64,000 bases of DNA from Haematobia irritans (GCF_050003625.1 NC_134400.1:64480241-64544240), one strand, 5' to 3'. Numbered from the stretch's first letter, positions 20,761-32,459 are shown. Notes: generated from the sequence alone by a model not told the origin. Made by a program: numbers and translations.

Positions 20761-20845
20761 CAAATTATCCGAACGAATTACGAATTAAATCTTTGATAAA
20801 GAACAATACACGTTAGCACACAAGTTAAACAATACTCTTAAAAAA

Positions 20846-21055
20846 TTATTTTTCAACATGAAAAGCAAAAAACTCTCCACCAATCAGTTTGCACTTTTCA
20901 CAGCACCACCGCAGATCCTTATCTTCACGTAAGTTATCTATGGTACGTGCTGCCAATTGCTCACACTTTGAATGGAAATTTGTTGAACAAATCCAGCAAG
21001 AAATCATTTGTTCATCTAATTTAGTTATACGACACGATGATATTGGGCAAGTCAT
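20846..21055 (-). pseudogene. PHD-like zinc finger fragment
   Basis: The 69-residue minus-strand frame has Cys/His spacing like a C4HC3 PHD finger: CPISSC, then CWIC, then FHSKC, then WCCEKC. PHD fingers bind histone tails in host proteins and also occur at the N-termini of some retroelement proteins. It lies upstream, in the minus direction, of the Bel/Pao-associated region, so a Gag/ORF1-type origin is likely. Only this domain is present; a host-gene fragment is the alternative. Confidence 0.45.
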
Positions 21056-21388
21056 CTCAAAAGTTTATTTAATATATCAAAGATGGATTATGGATTCCAA
21101 GATAATTTGAAGATTTACTAAAGTATATATTAATTTCAGACTTGAATTCTAAGGTAAGACTCACTCCAGTATAATACAAAAATCATTGTATACTTCTAGG
21201 CATAAATAAAAATACCTTATGTGGGGTATCAACAAAATCAGAGTTGAGTTTGGCTAAACAAGTTCAGTACCTAGCTATGACAACAACCAGTGATTAGTGC
21301 TTAGCTTGATCGGCAACCACAGAAAACTTTTGAAATGAGCTTTAATCAAATCATGAAGCTAATGCGCTTTACAGACTATCAGTTATTC
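21056..21388. other. Unassigned spacer
   Basis: No gene. The end (GCGCTTTACAGACTATCAG, about 21364-21382) is the start of a repeat also found at 35.94 and 36.36 kb, and gives the empty site for the 408-bp element there. Confidence 0.4.
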
Positions 21389-22825
21389 CCCAATAAACAC
21401 AAACGTTTGAGAAATGCTAAATTTCAACAATTTTTCAAACATTTTTTCAAAGGATTAGGGTAATATTCAAGTTGAGAAATTGTTGAGAAAATCGCGTTCT
21501 CAACAAAAAACAGACTTTACCCTCAACAGTGAAATTCAACACATTAGCAATAATATCTCAAGTGTTATCCTCAAATTGAAATGCATCGCTACTAAATAAT
21601 TTCTCAAACAATTTTCGATGCGAGTCAAATTCATAATTAACATCGTTGCAAATACTTTTCAACCTAAATTTGTATGAATGATATCCCCACTTCAAATTGA
21701 AAGTCAAAGCCAAAATTCTATGAATTTTGTATAATTTATCCATTTTCATCAAAATAAAATATATAATAATACACTACATAATACACTACAATGCCAATTG
21801 ATAAATAATAATCTTATTAAACATATCAACAAATAAGAACAAAAAAAAAAAACAAACAATACAACTTTAAATATCTTAAACATTATTAGTAAACACTTTT
21901 GCATTGATAATTCGAATTCCTTCCTTTTAGCATAAACAGCATTAAAATGTATTAACATGCGGGCAATTTGAAATTAGGAACGTACTGGACCGCGTGTTAG
22001 AATTGATTTCCAGTAGAAGGAATTCACAAAATATCCATTTTAAACTGATAATAGCATATGCATTAAACTGACGATGTGATGCACATTTTCATCCAGAAGT
22101 TGTTGATTTCAACAATTTGTTGTTTTTAACAATTTTACTTGGTTGCACTTGTAATGTTTCTGGAAACTTTTTCTTGTCGATAAGCCACTCATTTTTCATT
22201 GGTCAGCTTCTTAACGTTTGCAAGAATGTAGCATCCAAAGATTTTAGTTTTCTGCAAAGAGATTTAAATTTAGTGACTTCTCTAAAGTGTTGATTTAATT
22301 TTTCATATTGACGTACCAATTATTATAAGCTATTTGAAGCAGTTCCAGTTAATTGTACACCATTTTTTCATCGGTCAGCTTTTTAATGTTTTCAAGAACG
22401 TAGAATCCTTTATTTTAGTTTTCGGTAAAGAGATATACATTTAGTGACTTCCTTAAAGTTTTATTTCATTTTTTATTTTTACTTACCTAGTTTTATAAAC
22501 TATTTGCTTATTTGTCTAAAATTTTCAATTTTTTTTATTTCTTGCAATTGACCACGAACTTCGTTGCACAAATAAGTATTGAAAACCACATGGTCTTTTC
22601 GTTGCATTTTAGGGTAGTGTTTTGTCAAAGTTTTTTCATATTATCTTCAACGCCTTTTCAAAGATTTCGTCAACATTTTGGCAAATTGGAAGTAATTCGC
22701 AAACAATTTGAAGATGTATTGAAGATGAGCCATTTCAAGTCAAGTTGAATTTATGATGAAAATTATATTTACCCTCAAACTGAAAAGTTGTTGCATTTGA
22801 AAAACGCTCATCCTGTTTTATTGGG
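21389..22825. mobile_element. CCCAATAAA-type transposon, copy 1
   Basis: A 1,437-bp element beginning CCCAATAAACACAAACG and ending TTTTATTGGG, with imperfect inverted ends (AACGTTTGAGAAATGC versus the complement of GCATTTGAAAAACG). It is flanked by TC (21387-21388, 22826-22827). The empty site is inferred from 36.37 kb (TTATTCCGGACG). A second copy is at 47777-49202. Short open frames occur in both copies but have no known motif, so it is probably non-autonomous. Confidence 0.7.
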
Positions 22826-23180
22826 TCCGGACGGAATGTCGGTGTTTGTAAGGAATCTTATGGCGTTTTCTTTTCTTGTAAAAAATGCGCACTTTTTTGC
22901 ATTTTGCCCGGAAAATGTACTTTTTAGGTTCTTTTCTAAAAAAAAACAGGCAAAAGTGCGAAAATGCTTTCGAATTCTGTTGTGAAAATAGCGCCACGCA
23001 TAGAGGCAAATTACGGGCATTTTCAGCACTGCCAACAAACGAGAGTGCTGCGACTGCCCTGTTTCCTTCTTTGGATTCTTTTCTGCCCGCTGATATGATA
23101 GAATTTTCTAGGTTGCTGGTAACATTTTAAAAATGCGCAGTCTGTACAGACAAAATGAAGGCAAAGCTCTTTTTTCAGAA
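22826..23180 (-). repeat. Dispersed repeat, inverted relative to 36.47-36.74 kb
   Basis: Shares GCGCAGTCTGTACAGACAAA, ATGAAGGCAAAGC and GAATTCTGTTGTGAAAATAG with 36.47-36.74 kb in the opposite orientation. Non-coding. Confidence 0.6.
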
Positions 23181-23201
23181 AAGAAAACACCATTAGACTA
23201 T

Positions 23202-23491
23202 ACAGTCCATTGTGATACCATATTGGTGAACTTCTCTCTTATCACTGAGTGCTGCCCGATTCCTTGTTAAGCTCAATGACAAGGGACCTCCTTTTTATAG
23301 CCGAGTCCGAACGGCGTTCCACATTGCAGTGAAACCACTTAGAGAAGTTTTGAAACCTCAGAAATGTCACCAGCATTACTGAGGTGGGATAATCCACCGC
23401 TGAAAAACGTTTTGGTGTTCGGTCGAAGCAGGAATCGAACCCACGACCTTGTGTATGTAAGGTGAGCACGCTAACCATTGCACCACGGTGG
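23202..23491 (-). mobile_element. tRNA-derived SINE, 3'-truncated copy
   Basis: Minus-strand copy of the SINE at 18.6 kb. The head near 23410-23491 keeps box B (complement GGAATCGAACC) and box A (complement CATTGCACCAC). The shared 3' region breaks off near ACTATACAGTCC, so the (TAACC)n tail is absent. Confidence 0.85.
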
Positions 23492-23690
23492 ACACAAAAT
23501 CTCGCTATTTAGAACCAAAATCTCTTTACAAATCTCAAGTGTTTGGACTGGCAAAATAACGAGATTTCGTAGATTTGAAGATTTAACAGCTGTTTGTAAA
23601 TATATCATCACAAACCAGTATGTGCACACTCACACACACATTCATCTACAAGGAAAATTGGAGCAGGGTTGCAAAAGCGCATTGTTAGTA
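23492..23690. other. Unassigned stretch
   Basis: No gene or assigned repeat. It contains a short CA-rich run (ACTCACACACACATTC near 23627). Confidence 0.4.
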
Positions 23691-23691
23691 C

Positions 23692-23790
23692 TAGGTTAGG
23701 TTAGGTAAGGTTAAAGTGGCAGCCCGATTAAGATTCAGGCTCACTTAGACTATTCAGTCCATTTTGATACCACATTAACTAAAAGTACCT
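23692..23790 (-). other. LINE 3' end and (CCTAA)n tail shared with SINE
   Basis: Minus strand: AATGTGGTATCA, GGACTGAATAGTCTAAGTG, AGCCTGAATC and CGGGCTGCCAC, then (CCTAA)n. The SINE at 18.6 kb ends the same way, and the second LINE copy has the same junction at 47.71/49.2 kb. This is the presumed recognition region for reverse transcription. Confidence 0.8.
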
Positions 23791-25610
23791 ATTACATATG
23801 GGCACTTATAGTTTTAACCGCTGAACCTTCTTGATTATTTTTCTTTGTAGAACCAACCAGATTGTTCCAAAAACATTAGCAGACTGCTTAACCCGTATTC
23901 TCCCGAGTTATAAAATAATCATCCGATTATAACAATGTTTGATTCACAGCATGTATAGGCTACATTTAGTATATATATATATGAAAAAAAATTGTCATAG
24001 CTTACAGGTAGCCAGGGGCATACCAATAGATTCAATTTCCCCTGGAATATGTAAGGTAGTCCCTAACCTTGCCAACTCATCCGCTTCGCAGTTCCCCGGT
24101 ATGTTCCTATGGCCAGGCACCCATATTAGGTGAATATTGTACTGCTCAGCCATCTCATTGAGAGATTTGCGGCAGTCGATGGCCGTTTTCGAGTTGTTGA
24201 ACACAGAATCCAAGGATTTTATTGTAGGTTGACTGTCTGAGTATATATTAATGTCCACATTTTTTGGAACATTACTTCTCAGCCAATTCGCCACCTCTCT
24301 TATAGCTAATATTTCAGCCTGAAAAACACTACAGTGATTAGGTAATCTTTCCGCTATTCGAAGTTCCAGATCATTAGAAAACACTCCGAAACCCAATTGT
24401 CCATCCAATTTGGAGCCATCAGTGTTGAAATCTATATATTCTTTATTCCCCGGGGTCTGTGTGCACCACGCCTCACTGTTGGGGATTAGAGTCTCAAACT
24501 TTTTGTCGAAAAGTGGACTCGCCAAAGTGTAATGCACTACGTTAGGCACATCTGGCATTATTTTGAGGACCGAACTGTGACCGTAACTTTTTCCCGACCA
24601 TAGCGATAGCTCGCGCAACCGCACAGCCGTTGTTGCAGCTGACTGTTTGGCCAAAATGTCTAAAAGCAATAGATGCAGCATGACATTAAGGGAATTTGTC
24701 CCTGCCTTGCTGAATGCGCCTGAGATACACAAGCACGCCATACTCTGAACTTTGTCGAAACTTGTAGGCTGATGAAGTGCCGGCCACCAGACTACAACAC
24801 CATATAGCATTATAGGTCTAACCACTACCGTGTATAGCCAATGCACAATTTTTGGTTTTAGTCCCCACTTTTTTCCTATTGCCTTTTTGCACGAGTGCAA
24901 AGCTACCATTGCTTTTCTCGCCCTTTCTTCAATATTAAGCTTAAAGTTCAGCTTCCTGTCCAAAATAACGCCAAGGTATTTTGCACACTCACCAAAGGGA
25001 ATTTCAATACCCCTAAGGATATGGGCCTAACCGTGGGAGTTTTGCGATCTTGCAGTACATAACTATTTCTGTCTTTGCAGGATTTACCCCAAGACCATTG
25101 TCTTTCGCTTATTTCTCAGTCATCCGGAGGGCCCTCTGAATAATATCTCTGATTGTGGACGGGAATTTTCCCCTGACTGCTAGAGCCACATCATCTGCGT
25201 ATGCCACCTCTTTTATCCTTTCTTTTTCTAGGGTAACCAGAAGGTTATTTATAGCAACATTCCAAAGAAGAGGTGATAGAACTCCTCCTTGGGGAGTGCC
25301 TCTGTTCACATACCTTTGTATGTTTGCTTGTCCTAGTGTGGCTTAAATACGTCTCTTTATTAGAAGTTCGTCTAATAGCCTAAGTATACATGGATCAACA
25401 TTCAGAGTTGTCAGTCCATTTAATATCGAGCTCGGATGGACATTATTGAACGCCCCTTCGATGTCTAGAAACGCCACGATTGTGTATTCTTTGACAGATA
25501 GTGAGCTTTCAATAAAGCTGACTAGTTCATGTAATGCGGTCTCAGTAGACCTGCCCTTCGAGTATGCATGCTGTCGTTTCGAGAACAAACTTGAATCGAT
25601 GCCAGTTCTA

Positions 25611-26743
25611 CACCCAGAAAACAAATTCGTTGCCTCAACCGAATTATTTGCCAACCGAAAGCAGGTGGTTCCATCAACTATCAATGATATCTGTCAGCAC
25701 AACTAACATTTGGCAATTGTAACTGCATGGTAGTATGTTGGATCAACTTTGCATTGGTTGTCGCAATCTCAAATTAATTGTTTTGTTTGTTGGTGCAACC
25801 GCCCTCGATTTTCTTTATTATTATCCTAACCAAATTCCAATATTAAATGAAAGGGCAGATTATATTGAGATTTTATTAATTTATTACAAGATTAACATTC
25901 ATAATAAACTACGAAAATGAATACAAAAGGTGCTAACAAAGGCTTTTGATCTACATATATGTGAGATCAATTTACATTACAATTTTTTGTAGGTAATGTT
26001 TGTATACCAATGACAGATGGTTATTAGGTTGCAATTATGTGGTCAAACTACAGAACCTAATTCAATATATACTTGCCAGAAATTTCTTCCTTAAGCCCCT
26101 CAATATAAATACAGATCGACTTAGGCTCGTCCTGCGTGCTTAATACAATAAAAAAGCTCGCTTGCCGTAAATAGTAATTATGTTTGTTGATGAAGCCTGC
26201 AATTTTTACGGAAACTTTTGTAATATTCCTTTTTTATAAATCGGTGCGATACTTACCTGAAGGCAATTTCTTTTCTATGGGATAGACTTTATTCAATGTA
26301 TTGCGGACTATTATCAAGTAAATGCTGTTCCCCGTTTTGCAAATTTTGTAGCGTCATACCATTTACCATGTCGATGTTGATATAAATATTTATTTGTTGC
26401 AACAACTACATTACGCCCGTCCTATAATTGAACTAAGATTCTATTAGTATGCTCAACTTTTGGTTGTACCAACAATTTGTTGATTCCCATGATGTAGGTC
26501 TCACTATGCTGGTGGTTAGCTCAATAATTTTATGCAGCATAAAATCAAATTTATCGTCATTGGTTATTGTAACCAATTGAATGTTTGTGGGAATTTCGTT
26601 TTGATCCTGTGAACTTTTTTATGGTCGTGTTGGATATATAATAGGGAAAATAATCAAAACATTATTCTTGTAACAAAAAATAAGTTACTGACATCATTTC
26701 CTCATTGTAATGATCGAATTGCAACCAACTATTTCTCTGGGTG
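25611..26743. mobile_element. CACCCAG-type transposon with TA duplication
   Basis: A 1,133-bp insert beginning CACCCAGAAAAC and ending TTTCTCTGGGTG (inverted), flanked by TA at 25609-25610 and 26744-26745. The second LINE copy shows the empty site AGTTCTAAGATAAATA near 51270. No transposase frame. Part of its interior recurs at 36.74-37.53 kb. Confidence 0.75.
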
Positions 26744-27809
26744 TAAGATAAATATCTATCATCCTCTCCAGAGTCTTAAGTAGGAATGAGGATAAGCTGA
26801 TTGGTCGGAAATCCTTCGCCCTCGAGTGAGAGGCTTTTCCCGCTTTAGGTATGAAAACGACTTTTGTTTCCCTCCACTTTCCTGGGATATATGATAAGTT
26901 GATACATCCTTTATATCGCCGACAACCAGGGGATAATTCTGTCAGTCACTGCTTGTAACTCCGCCGGAGTAAATCCATCAGGTCCAGCGGATTTGAATGG
27001 TCCAAAGCTATTTAACGCCCATCTTATTCTAGATTCCGATACAATTTCATCGATAGGAAACAACCGCTGAGCTACTGTGGCACCGCCAGAATCTGGTTCA
27101 ACCGTCTGATTTCCAGGAAAATGTGTGTCCAATAGTACCTCCAGCGTCTCCTCACTGGACGTTGTCCAATTGCCCTCCGATGTTTTAATGAAACCTTGAG
27201 TGGAGTTGGTGGATGCAAGAACCTTCCGTAGTCTGGAAGCCTCGGACGAATTCTCAATACTGCTGCAGTAATCATTCCAAGAGTTATGCTGAGCATTTCT
27301 CAGTTCTCGCTTGTATCCTCTCAGATTCTTCTTGTAAGCGTCCCAATCCTCAGGGGCTCTAGTGGACTTTGCCTTGTTAAAGAGCTTCCTGCAGGATTTC
27401 CTCATATTACTTAATTCCGTAGACCACCATGGTGGTCGATTTTTCCCTCTAGGGCATGCAGCTTTCAGTGAGATGTTGAAGGCCTTAGTAATCTGCTCCA
27501 CTGCGTGTTCGATATCTTGCACATTTCTCATATTTGCCTCTGTTATTTCCGGTATCATCATATTGAACGATTCCCTATACCAATCCAGTCAGCTTTCCTA
27601 ACATTTGGCGGAAATATGGTCTTGGTGGTATGAACATCAAATTTGAAACTGATGTAGCGATGATCTGAGAAGCTATGTTCACTTAATACCTGCCACGCAG
27701 ATATCATTTCATGATGTCCAAAATCTCTTTCCTGTTTTTAGTGACAAAGGTTGGGGCATCTCCCTTGTTGCAAACTACCAGATTAGTACGCAAAATAAAC
27801 TCTATTAGC

Positions 27810-28628
27810 GACTCTCCCCTCTCATTAGTATCACTACTTCCCCATATACTATGATGCGCATTCGCATCGCATCCCATAATGAGTTTCGTCTTTGTTTTTA
27901 GTGACTCCTCAACTAAGGTTTTAACGGCACATGGAGGCATCTCCCTGTCATGTCCCATGTAGTCCGAAAATACCCAATATTTGCATTTGGCTATTTCTAA
28001 ATTGGCAACGACAGTGTCTGCATTGCACATTGAAGGAAGCAGAAATAAGTTAAGCTCATTTTTAGCAATTATATAGGCTCGATTTACATCATTACCAGTA
28101 TACTGCAATAGTTTGAACCCCGGAGTACTTAATTCACATATTTTGTTTCTATAAACATATGGTTCTTGAATAAGAACTATGTATGTGTCCCCTTTCATCA
28201 GGACAACTTTTAAGGCAGCAACTCTCTCCTTGCATTAGTATCACTACTTCCCCATATACTATGATACGCATTCGCATCGCATCCCATAATGAGTTTCGTC
28301 TTTGTTTTCAGTGACTCCTCAACTAAGGTCTTAACGGCACATGGAGGCATCTCCCTGTCATTTCCCATATAGACCGAAGATACCCAATATTTGCATTTGG
28401 CTATTTCTAAATTGGCAACGACAGTGTCTGCATTGCACATTGAAGGAAGCAGAAACAAGTTAAGCTCGTTTTTAGCAATTATACAGGCTCGAATTACATC
28501 ATTACCAGTATACTGCAATAGTTTGAACCCCGGGTACTTAATTCACATATTTTGTTTCTATAAACATATGGTTCTTGAATAAGAACTATGTCCCCTTTCA
28601 TCAGGAGAACTTTTAAGGCAGCACATGC
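27810..28628 (-). repeat. Tandem duplication of the endonuclease region
   Basis: Two copies, about 27810-28219 and 28220-28628, with a 410-bp period (for example CATTAGTATCACTACTTCCC at 27823 and 28233). They differ at scattered bases and one has a few extra bases (ATGTATGTGTCCCC versus ATGTCCCC). The duplication breaks ORF2. Confidence 0.85.
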
Positions 28629-28632
28629 AGCC

Positions 28633-28941
28633 TTACAATGATGAAGATTTATCTGGAGGATCCGTAGGACCATCGAGATTTCCAACAACCGTCACATCAG
28701 CCGCTTCAATCGAGTCATCAAGAATGTCCTCTTCAGAGATCTCGGTGACTCTCGCAATAACCATAGGTTCAACTTTGGTGAGTTCTGAGGCAGTAGAAGC
28801 CTCCTCACGCATACGGTATCTATCCATGTCTTCAACTTTGGTATCTCCCTCGACTTCGCAAGAGGATCCGCTTACTTCTGATTCAGACAGAGGCTTGTCC
28901 ATTTCTGAATCCTTTAGCTGATCGTTTTTATACACCTTCAT
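28633..28941 (-). pseudogene. LOA/I-like LINE ORF1 C-terminal fragment
   Basis: A minus-strand frame of 102 residues starting MKVYKNDQLKDSEMD, acidic and serine-rich, ending just before ORF2. It continues the ORF1 piece at 32.08-32.24 kb; the two were separated by the insertion of the second LINE. ORF1 proteins bind LINE RNA. The frame is open here but lacks its N-terminus. Confidence 0.65.
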
Positions 28942-28952
28942 TTGGATAATGA

Positions 28953-31219
28953 GATTCGCAATAATAATGGTAGGTTACTTGATCTGGTATTTTGCAACTG
29001 TTTTGATGTGAGTGTGTCGCGTACTGCTCCCTATGTTACTCCTGAGGATGGGTATCATCCGACGTTGCATGTGTCATTTGAATTCACTGATATGGTAGTT
29101 TCGCGTACGGATGGTGGGACTCATGGTTCAAGGTTTTCTTTCAGGAATACGGACTTTGGCTTACTTTCCGAGAGGCTGCTCAATACTAGGTGGCCTACAT
29201 ATTGTGATCAGTCTGTTGATGGTCAATTGTCCGTCTTTTACGATTTACTGGGATCATGTTTTTCGGTGTGTGTTCCGATGGTGCGGAGGGGTATAGTATT
29301 ATCAGGGCCACCTTGGTTCACAAGGGATTTACGGCGCCTTAGAAATTGTAGGAATAGACTATTTAGGAAATACAAGAATTGTGCTTCTACTTTGAATTAT
29401 GTTAGGTATGTAGATGCGAGGTACCGATTTAATCAGATGAATAATAGGTGTTATGCTGATTACTTGCAGCGAATGAGATATGATTTAAAGGCGAATCCTA
29501 GGGGGTTTTACAATTTTGTGAATTCTAAGCGTGAGACTGTAGGTTTTCCCGTCTTTATGAGGTTCAATGATGTTGAGACTTCTGATTCTCGGACTATTTC
29601 GGATTTATTCGCGGATTTCTTTCAGGGAACATATGTTGATTCCCCAGCTGCTATGTTGGAATATCCCTTTTATATTCAGTCATACGATATTGTCTCTTCT
29701 ATCAGACTTTCCTATGATGAAGTTCTCAAAGGTTTGAAGTCGTTGAAATCTAATTACTCTCCTGGACCTGATGGTGTGCCCTCTGCGGTGTTGAGGCATT
29801 GCGCATGTGCGTTATATATTCCTCTGACTGACCTCTTCAATTATTCTCTGGCTAGTGGTCATTTTCCTTCTGTTTGGAAGGAGAGTTTTATTGTCCCTCT
29901 TCATAAGAATGGTAGTAGATTCGACGTTCGGAACTACAGGTGCATAGCGAAGTTGAGTGCGATACCGAAGCTGTTTGAGAAACTGGTAACTGATAGGCTT
30001 GTTCGGCAACTTCAGTCAGTGGTCTCGGTTAGTCAACATGGTTTTACGAGGAATAGATCGACAGTGACTAATCTGTTGGAGTTCTCGACTCATGTGTTTA
30101 CGAACTTTTCTCTCGGGTGCCAAACGGATGTCATATTTACGGATTTCAGCAAGGCGTTTGACACGGTTATTCATGGGATCCTTACGTATAAACTTGACTT
30201 GATTGGCTTTCCGCCGGGGTTTTTGAGTTGGATATCTTCATATCTTTCTGGAAGGTCACAAAGGGTTTTATTTAGGGGTTGTGAGTCGAAGCGGATATAT
30301 GTTAAATCTGGTGTTCCGCAGGGAAGTCATCTCGGTCCCATTCTTTTTGCTTTGTATTTGAATGATCGTCCACATGTTATTCGATTTTCAAGGATACTAA
30401 TGTATGCTGACGATGTGAAACTTTTTGCATCTGTCTCTTCAGATGTAGATTCTGCTAGGTTGCAAGGGGACTTTGATAGGTTGATTAATTGGTGCGTTGT
30501 GAATTGTATGACTCTTAATAGGGGGAAGTGTAAGAGTATGACTTTTTCGAGAAGGTGTGCTTTGTCTACTGATTATCATATCGATGACTATTATCTGGAT
30601 AAGGTATCTTGTTTTAAGGGTTTGGGGGTATGGTTGGACACTAAATTGAATTTTAACTACCACATTGATAGCTGTGTTGGGAAGGCTATGTCAGTTTTAG
30701 GTTTTATAAAGCGTTGGTCGAAGGAGTTTGATGACCCTTACCTAGGTAAGCGGTTATATACGTCTCTTGTGCGTCCGATACTTGAATATGGTTCTATTAT
30801 TTGGTCTCCTTTTTACAATTGTCATATATAGGATCGAGTCAGTGCAAAGGAATTTTCTGTTGTTTGCTTTACGAGGATTAGGATGGGGTGACGTGACGGA
30901 GTTACCTCCATACGTGAATAGATTGAGGCTGATAGATTTGCCAACCCTTGAGAGAAGACGGCGCATTCTGGATATTTTATTTATTGTGAAGTTGGTTAAT
31001 GGTATGATTGACTCAGATTTCTTGATTGGACACTTGAACTTTGTTGTACCAAGTCGACCAATGAGACATTTTTTGCCCTTGAGACTACCCTTATTCAAGT
31101 ACAACTACGAGGCCAATAGCCCATTGAATCGTCTTATAATTGAGTTTAACCATTCTTTTAATTTATTTTCACTCACTGATTCCATATCTTGTATAAAACG
31201 CGCTATCCTTATGGATTAG
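28953..31219 (+). pseudogene. Second LINE ORF2, truncated with one frameshift
   Basis: About 625 codons are open: the end of the endonuclease (GYHPTLHVSFEF), then RT with SPGPDGVPSAVL, FTDFSKAFDTV, SGVPQGSHLGPILFALYLN and MYADDVKLFA, and the thumb. A one-base shift near 30828 moves the reading to the next frame, where the C-terminal domain continues (RIESVQRNFLLFALRGLG…LPPYVNRLRL) to the stop at 31219. The RT aspartates are intact. The missing N-terminus and the shift make it non-autonomous, but it looks comparatively young. CR1/Jockey grouping is from sequence feel only. Confidence 0.85.
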
Positions 31220-31264
31220 TTTTATGCTCTAATGGGTTGTCAACTATAACTATATCGTATTTCG

Positions 31265-31680
31265 TATTTTATTGTTCCTGTCTGTTCCTGCAATAACTCC
31301 CTATTATGCTCCTGTCCATTAACGTAATTTCCTGTGTTCGTTCCTGCTATCCTTATTCATGCTATCACCGTGTTCCTGATTCCTGCTATCACCATGTTCC
31401 TGCAATAACTCCCGTTCAAGCGATATTATTCTCTCCGATTTTATTTTCCATTTCCTTATACTGCTGTGTTCCTGATTCTTCCTGGTTCCTGACTTGTAAT
31501 TGCCTAAATTTCTTCCTTTCAACATACCTACTATGCTCCTACTATGCTTTGGCGTCATTTCCTGTATCCGTTCCTGCTGTCCTTATTCCTGCTATCACCA
31601 TGTTCCTGATTCATCCCAGTTCCTGATTCATCCTAGTTCCTGATTCTCTTAGTTCCTGACCCATAATTCGTCTAATACAA
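31265..31680 (+). repeat. TTCCTG-rich imperfect repeat in LINE 3' UTR
   Basis: Many copies of (G/T)TTCCTG interleaved with GCTATCACCATG and CAATAACTCCC. A degenerate minisatellite within the 3' UTR of the second LINE. Confidence 0.7.
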
Positions 31681-32014
31681 AACCCATTCTATCCCTGGTA
31701 TCCCAGTTTTTCCGCAATGAATTTACTCCAGCTTTACACTATATTCCCAATTCTTGTTGTAAAATTGTTCCTTATCTTATCTTTTTTTTCTCTTCTTTTT
31801 TCTCTTGTGTTTTTGTTGTTTGTATCCAATTCTTAGTCCCAATCCTGCCTATAAATCTTCTATTGTCCCTACAATTTCTAAAATAGATTATATAGATATA
31901 TTTTATTTTATTTTATTTTATTTTATTTTATTTTTAATTATTATAAGCGTCATACTTTTTATTTTACTGTAACCAGCTGCTAATTATGCTGTGTAAATAA
32001 ATAAATAAATAAAT
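31681..32014 (+). other. LINE 3' UTR end with TTTTA and TAAA runs
   Basis: A (TTTTA)n run near 31900-31935, then the terminal (TAAA)n tail (about 31994-32014). No coding sequence. Confidence 0.7.
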
Positions 32015-32019
32015 ATAAT

Positions 32020-32076
32020 GAAAGCCATAACATACACGGCCCTGAGACTTTGTGGCCCGTGTATGTTATGGCTTTC
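32020..32076. repeat. 20-bp perfect hairpin at insertion border
   Basis: GAAAGCCATAACATACACGG (32020-32039) is the exact complement of 32057-32076, with a 17-base loop. The right arm continues into ORF1 of the LOA/I-like LINE, so the left arm looks like an inverted copy of target sequence made during or after insertion. Confidence 0.75.
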
Positions 32077-32240
32077 AGTGGCAAAGGCTGAGTGTTCAAT
32101 ATAAACACTGCATGCCGTCTTGGCCCATCCACTTCATCCAAACGACCAACCTTCCTATCAGCTGTTGGTAGATCTGGATTGCATTGTTTCAGTCTATTTA
32201 AAATAGATTCAGGGTCAGGAGGCTTTTGAATTTCGCTGCA
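32077..32240 (-). pseudogene. LOA/I-like LINE ORF1 middle fragment
   Basis: The minus-strand frame reads EIQKPPDPESILNRLKQCNP, then DEVDGPRRHAVFILN, resembling ORF1 of LOA-group LINEs. The 5' side is truncated near 32240. It belongs with 28633-28941. Confidence 0.6.
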
Positions 32241-32459
32241 TTTTTAGTACTAAAACCATAGTTGTACAAGGCAGTATAGAGGATTTTGAAAGAGATTTTG
32301 TTGAAATCCTCTACGAGCCAGCTGATATTTGCCTATTGCAAATCTACTGAGATCTAGGAGGATTTCGGCCAAAATCCTCGTTTACGAGGGTTTCGTATCT
32401 AGTGCGAACGTGGTATAATTCATATAATTCCGGTGTTATACAAACATTTACATTATCCG
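32241..32459. other. Unassigned stretch
   Basis: No gene seen. It contains a loose inverted motif (AGGATTTTGAAAGAGATTTTG; GGATTTCGGCCAAAATCC). Confidence 0.35.

Larger units (their letters stand above)
23995..28688 (-). pseudogene. LOA/I-like LINE ORF2 pseudogene, copy 1
   Basis: Reading leftward: ORF2 starts near 28688 (LRILQINLHHCKAA…IVLIQEPYVYRNK), an apurinic-type endonuclease that is tandemly duplicated. Next come a linker (PPWWSTELSNMRKSC) and RT motifs: SAGPDGFTPAELQ (near 26960), AFLDIEGAFNNV and GTPQGGVLSPLLWN, then AYADDVALAV (near 25190). RNase H follows (FNTDGSK, VFQAEIL, YSDSQPT). The enzyme would nick DNA and copy its RNA at the nick. Frameshifts and stops split it near 24965, 25110, 25340 and 27600, an insertion splits RT, and the C-terminal zinc region is deleted near 23990. 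Confidence 0.87.
28953..32014 (+). mobile_element. Second LINE (CR1/Jockey-like), 5' truncated
   Basis: A plus-strand non-LTR element inserted in ORF1 of the LOA/I-like LINE. It starts within the endonuclease (LLDLVFCNCFDVSV), carries a nearly complete RT and C-terminus, a 3' UTR with TTCCTG-rich repeats, and ends in (TAAA)n (about 31994-32014). ATAATGA at 28946-28952 and 32015-32021 is a likely 7-bp target duplication. No RNase H, so the clade differs from its host LINE. Confidence 0.8.
23692..32240 (-). mobile_element. LOA/I-like LINE, copy 1, interrupted and 5' truncated
   Basis: A minus-strand non-LTR retrotransposon in three pieces: 23692-25610, 26744-28952 and 32022-32240. It has the end of ORF1, then ORF2 with endonuclease, reverse transcriptase and RNase H, then a short 3' UTR and a (CCTAA)n tail. 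RNase H in ORF2 and the ORF1 sequence point to the LOA/I group. It is interrupted by a TA-flanked transposon (25611-26743) in RT and by another LINE (28953-32014) in ORF1. ORF1 is truncated near 32240. Confidence 0.85.

Noticed and set aside
22512..22748. Small conserved frame in the CCCAATAAA element (also 48888-49124)
   Set aside because: Its preservation is explained by the overall similarity of the two copies; no domain and no clear start context.
23692..23715. GGTTAGG repeats as true telomere sequence
   Set aside because: They are only a few units long, sit at LINE and SINE 3' ends, and Diptera lack TTAGG telomeres.
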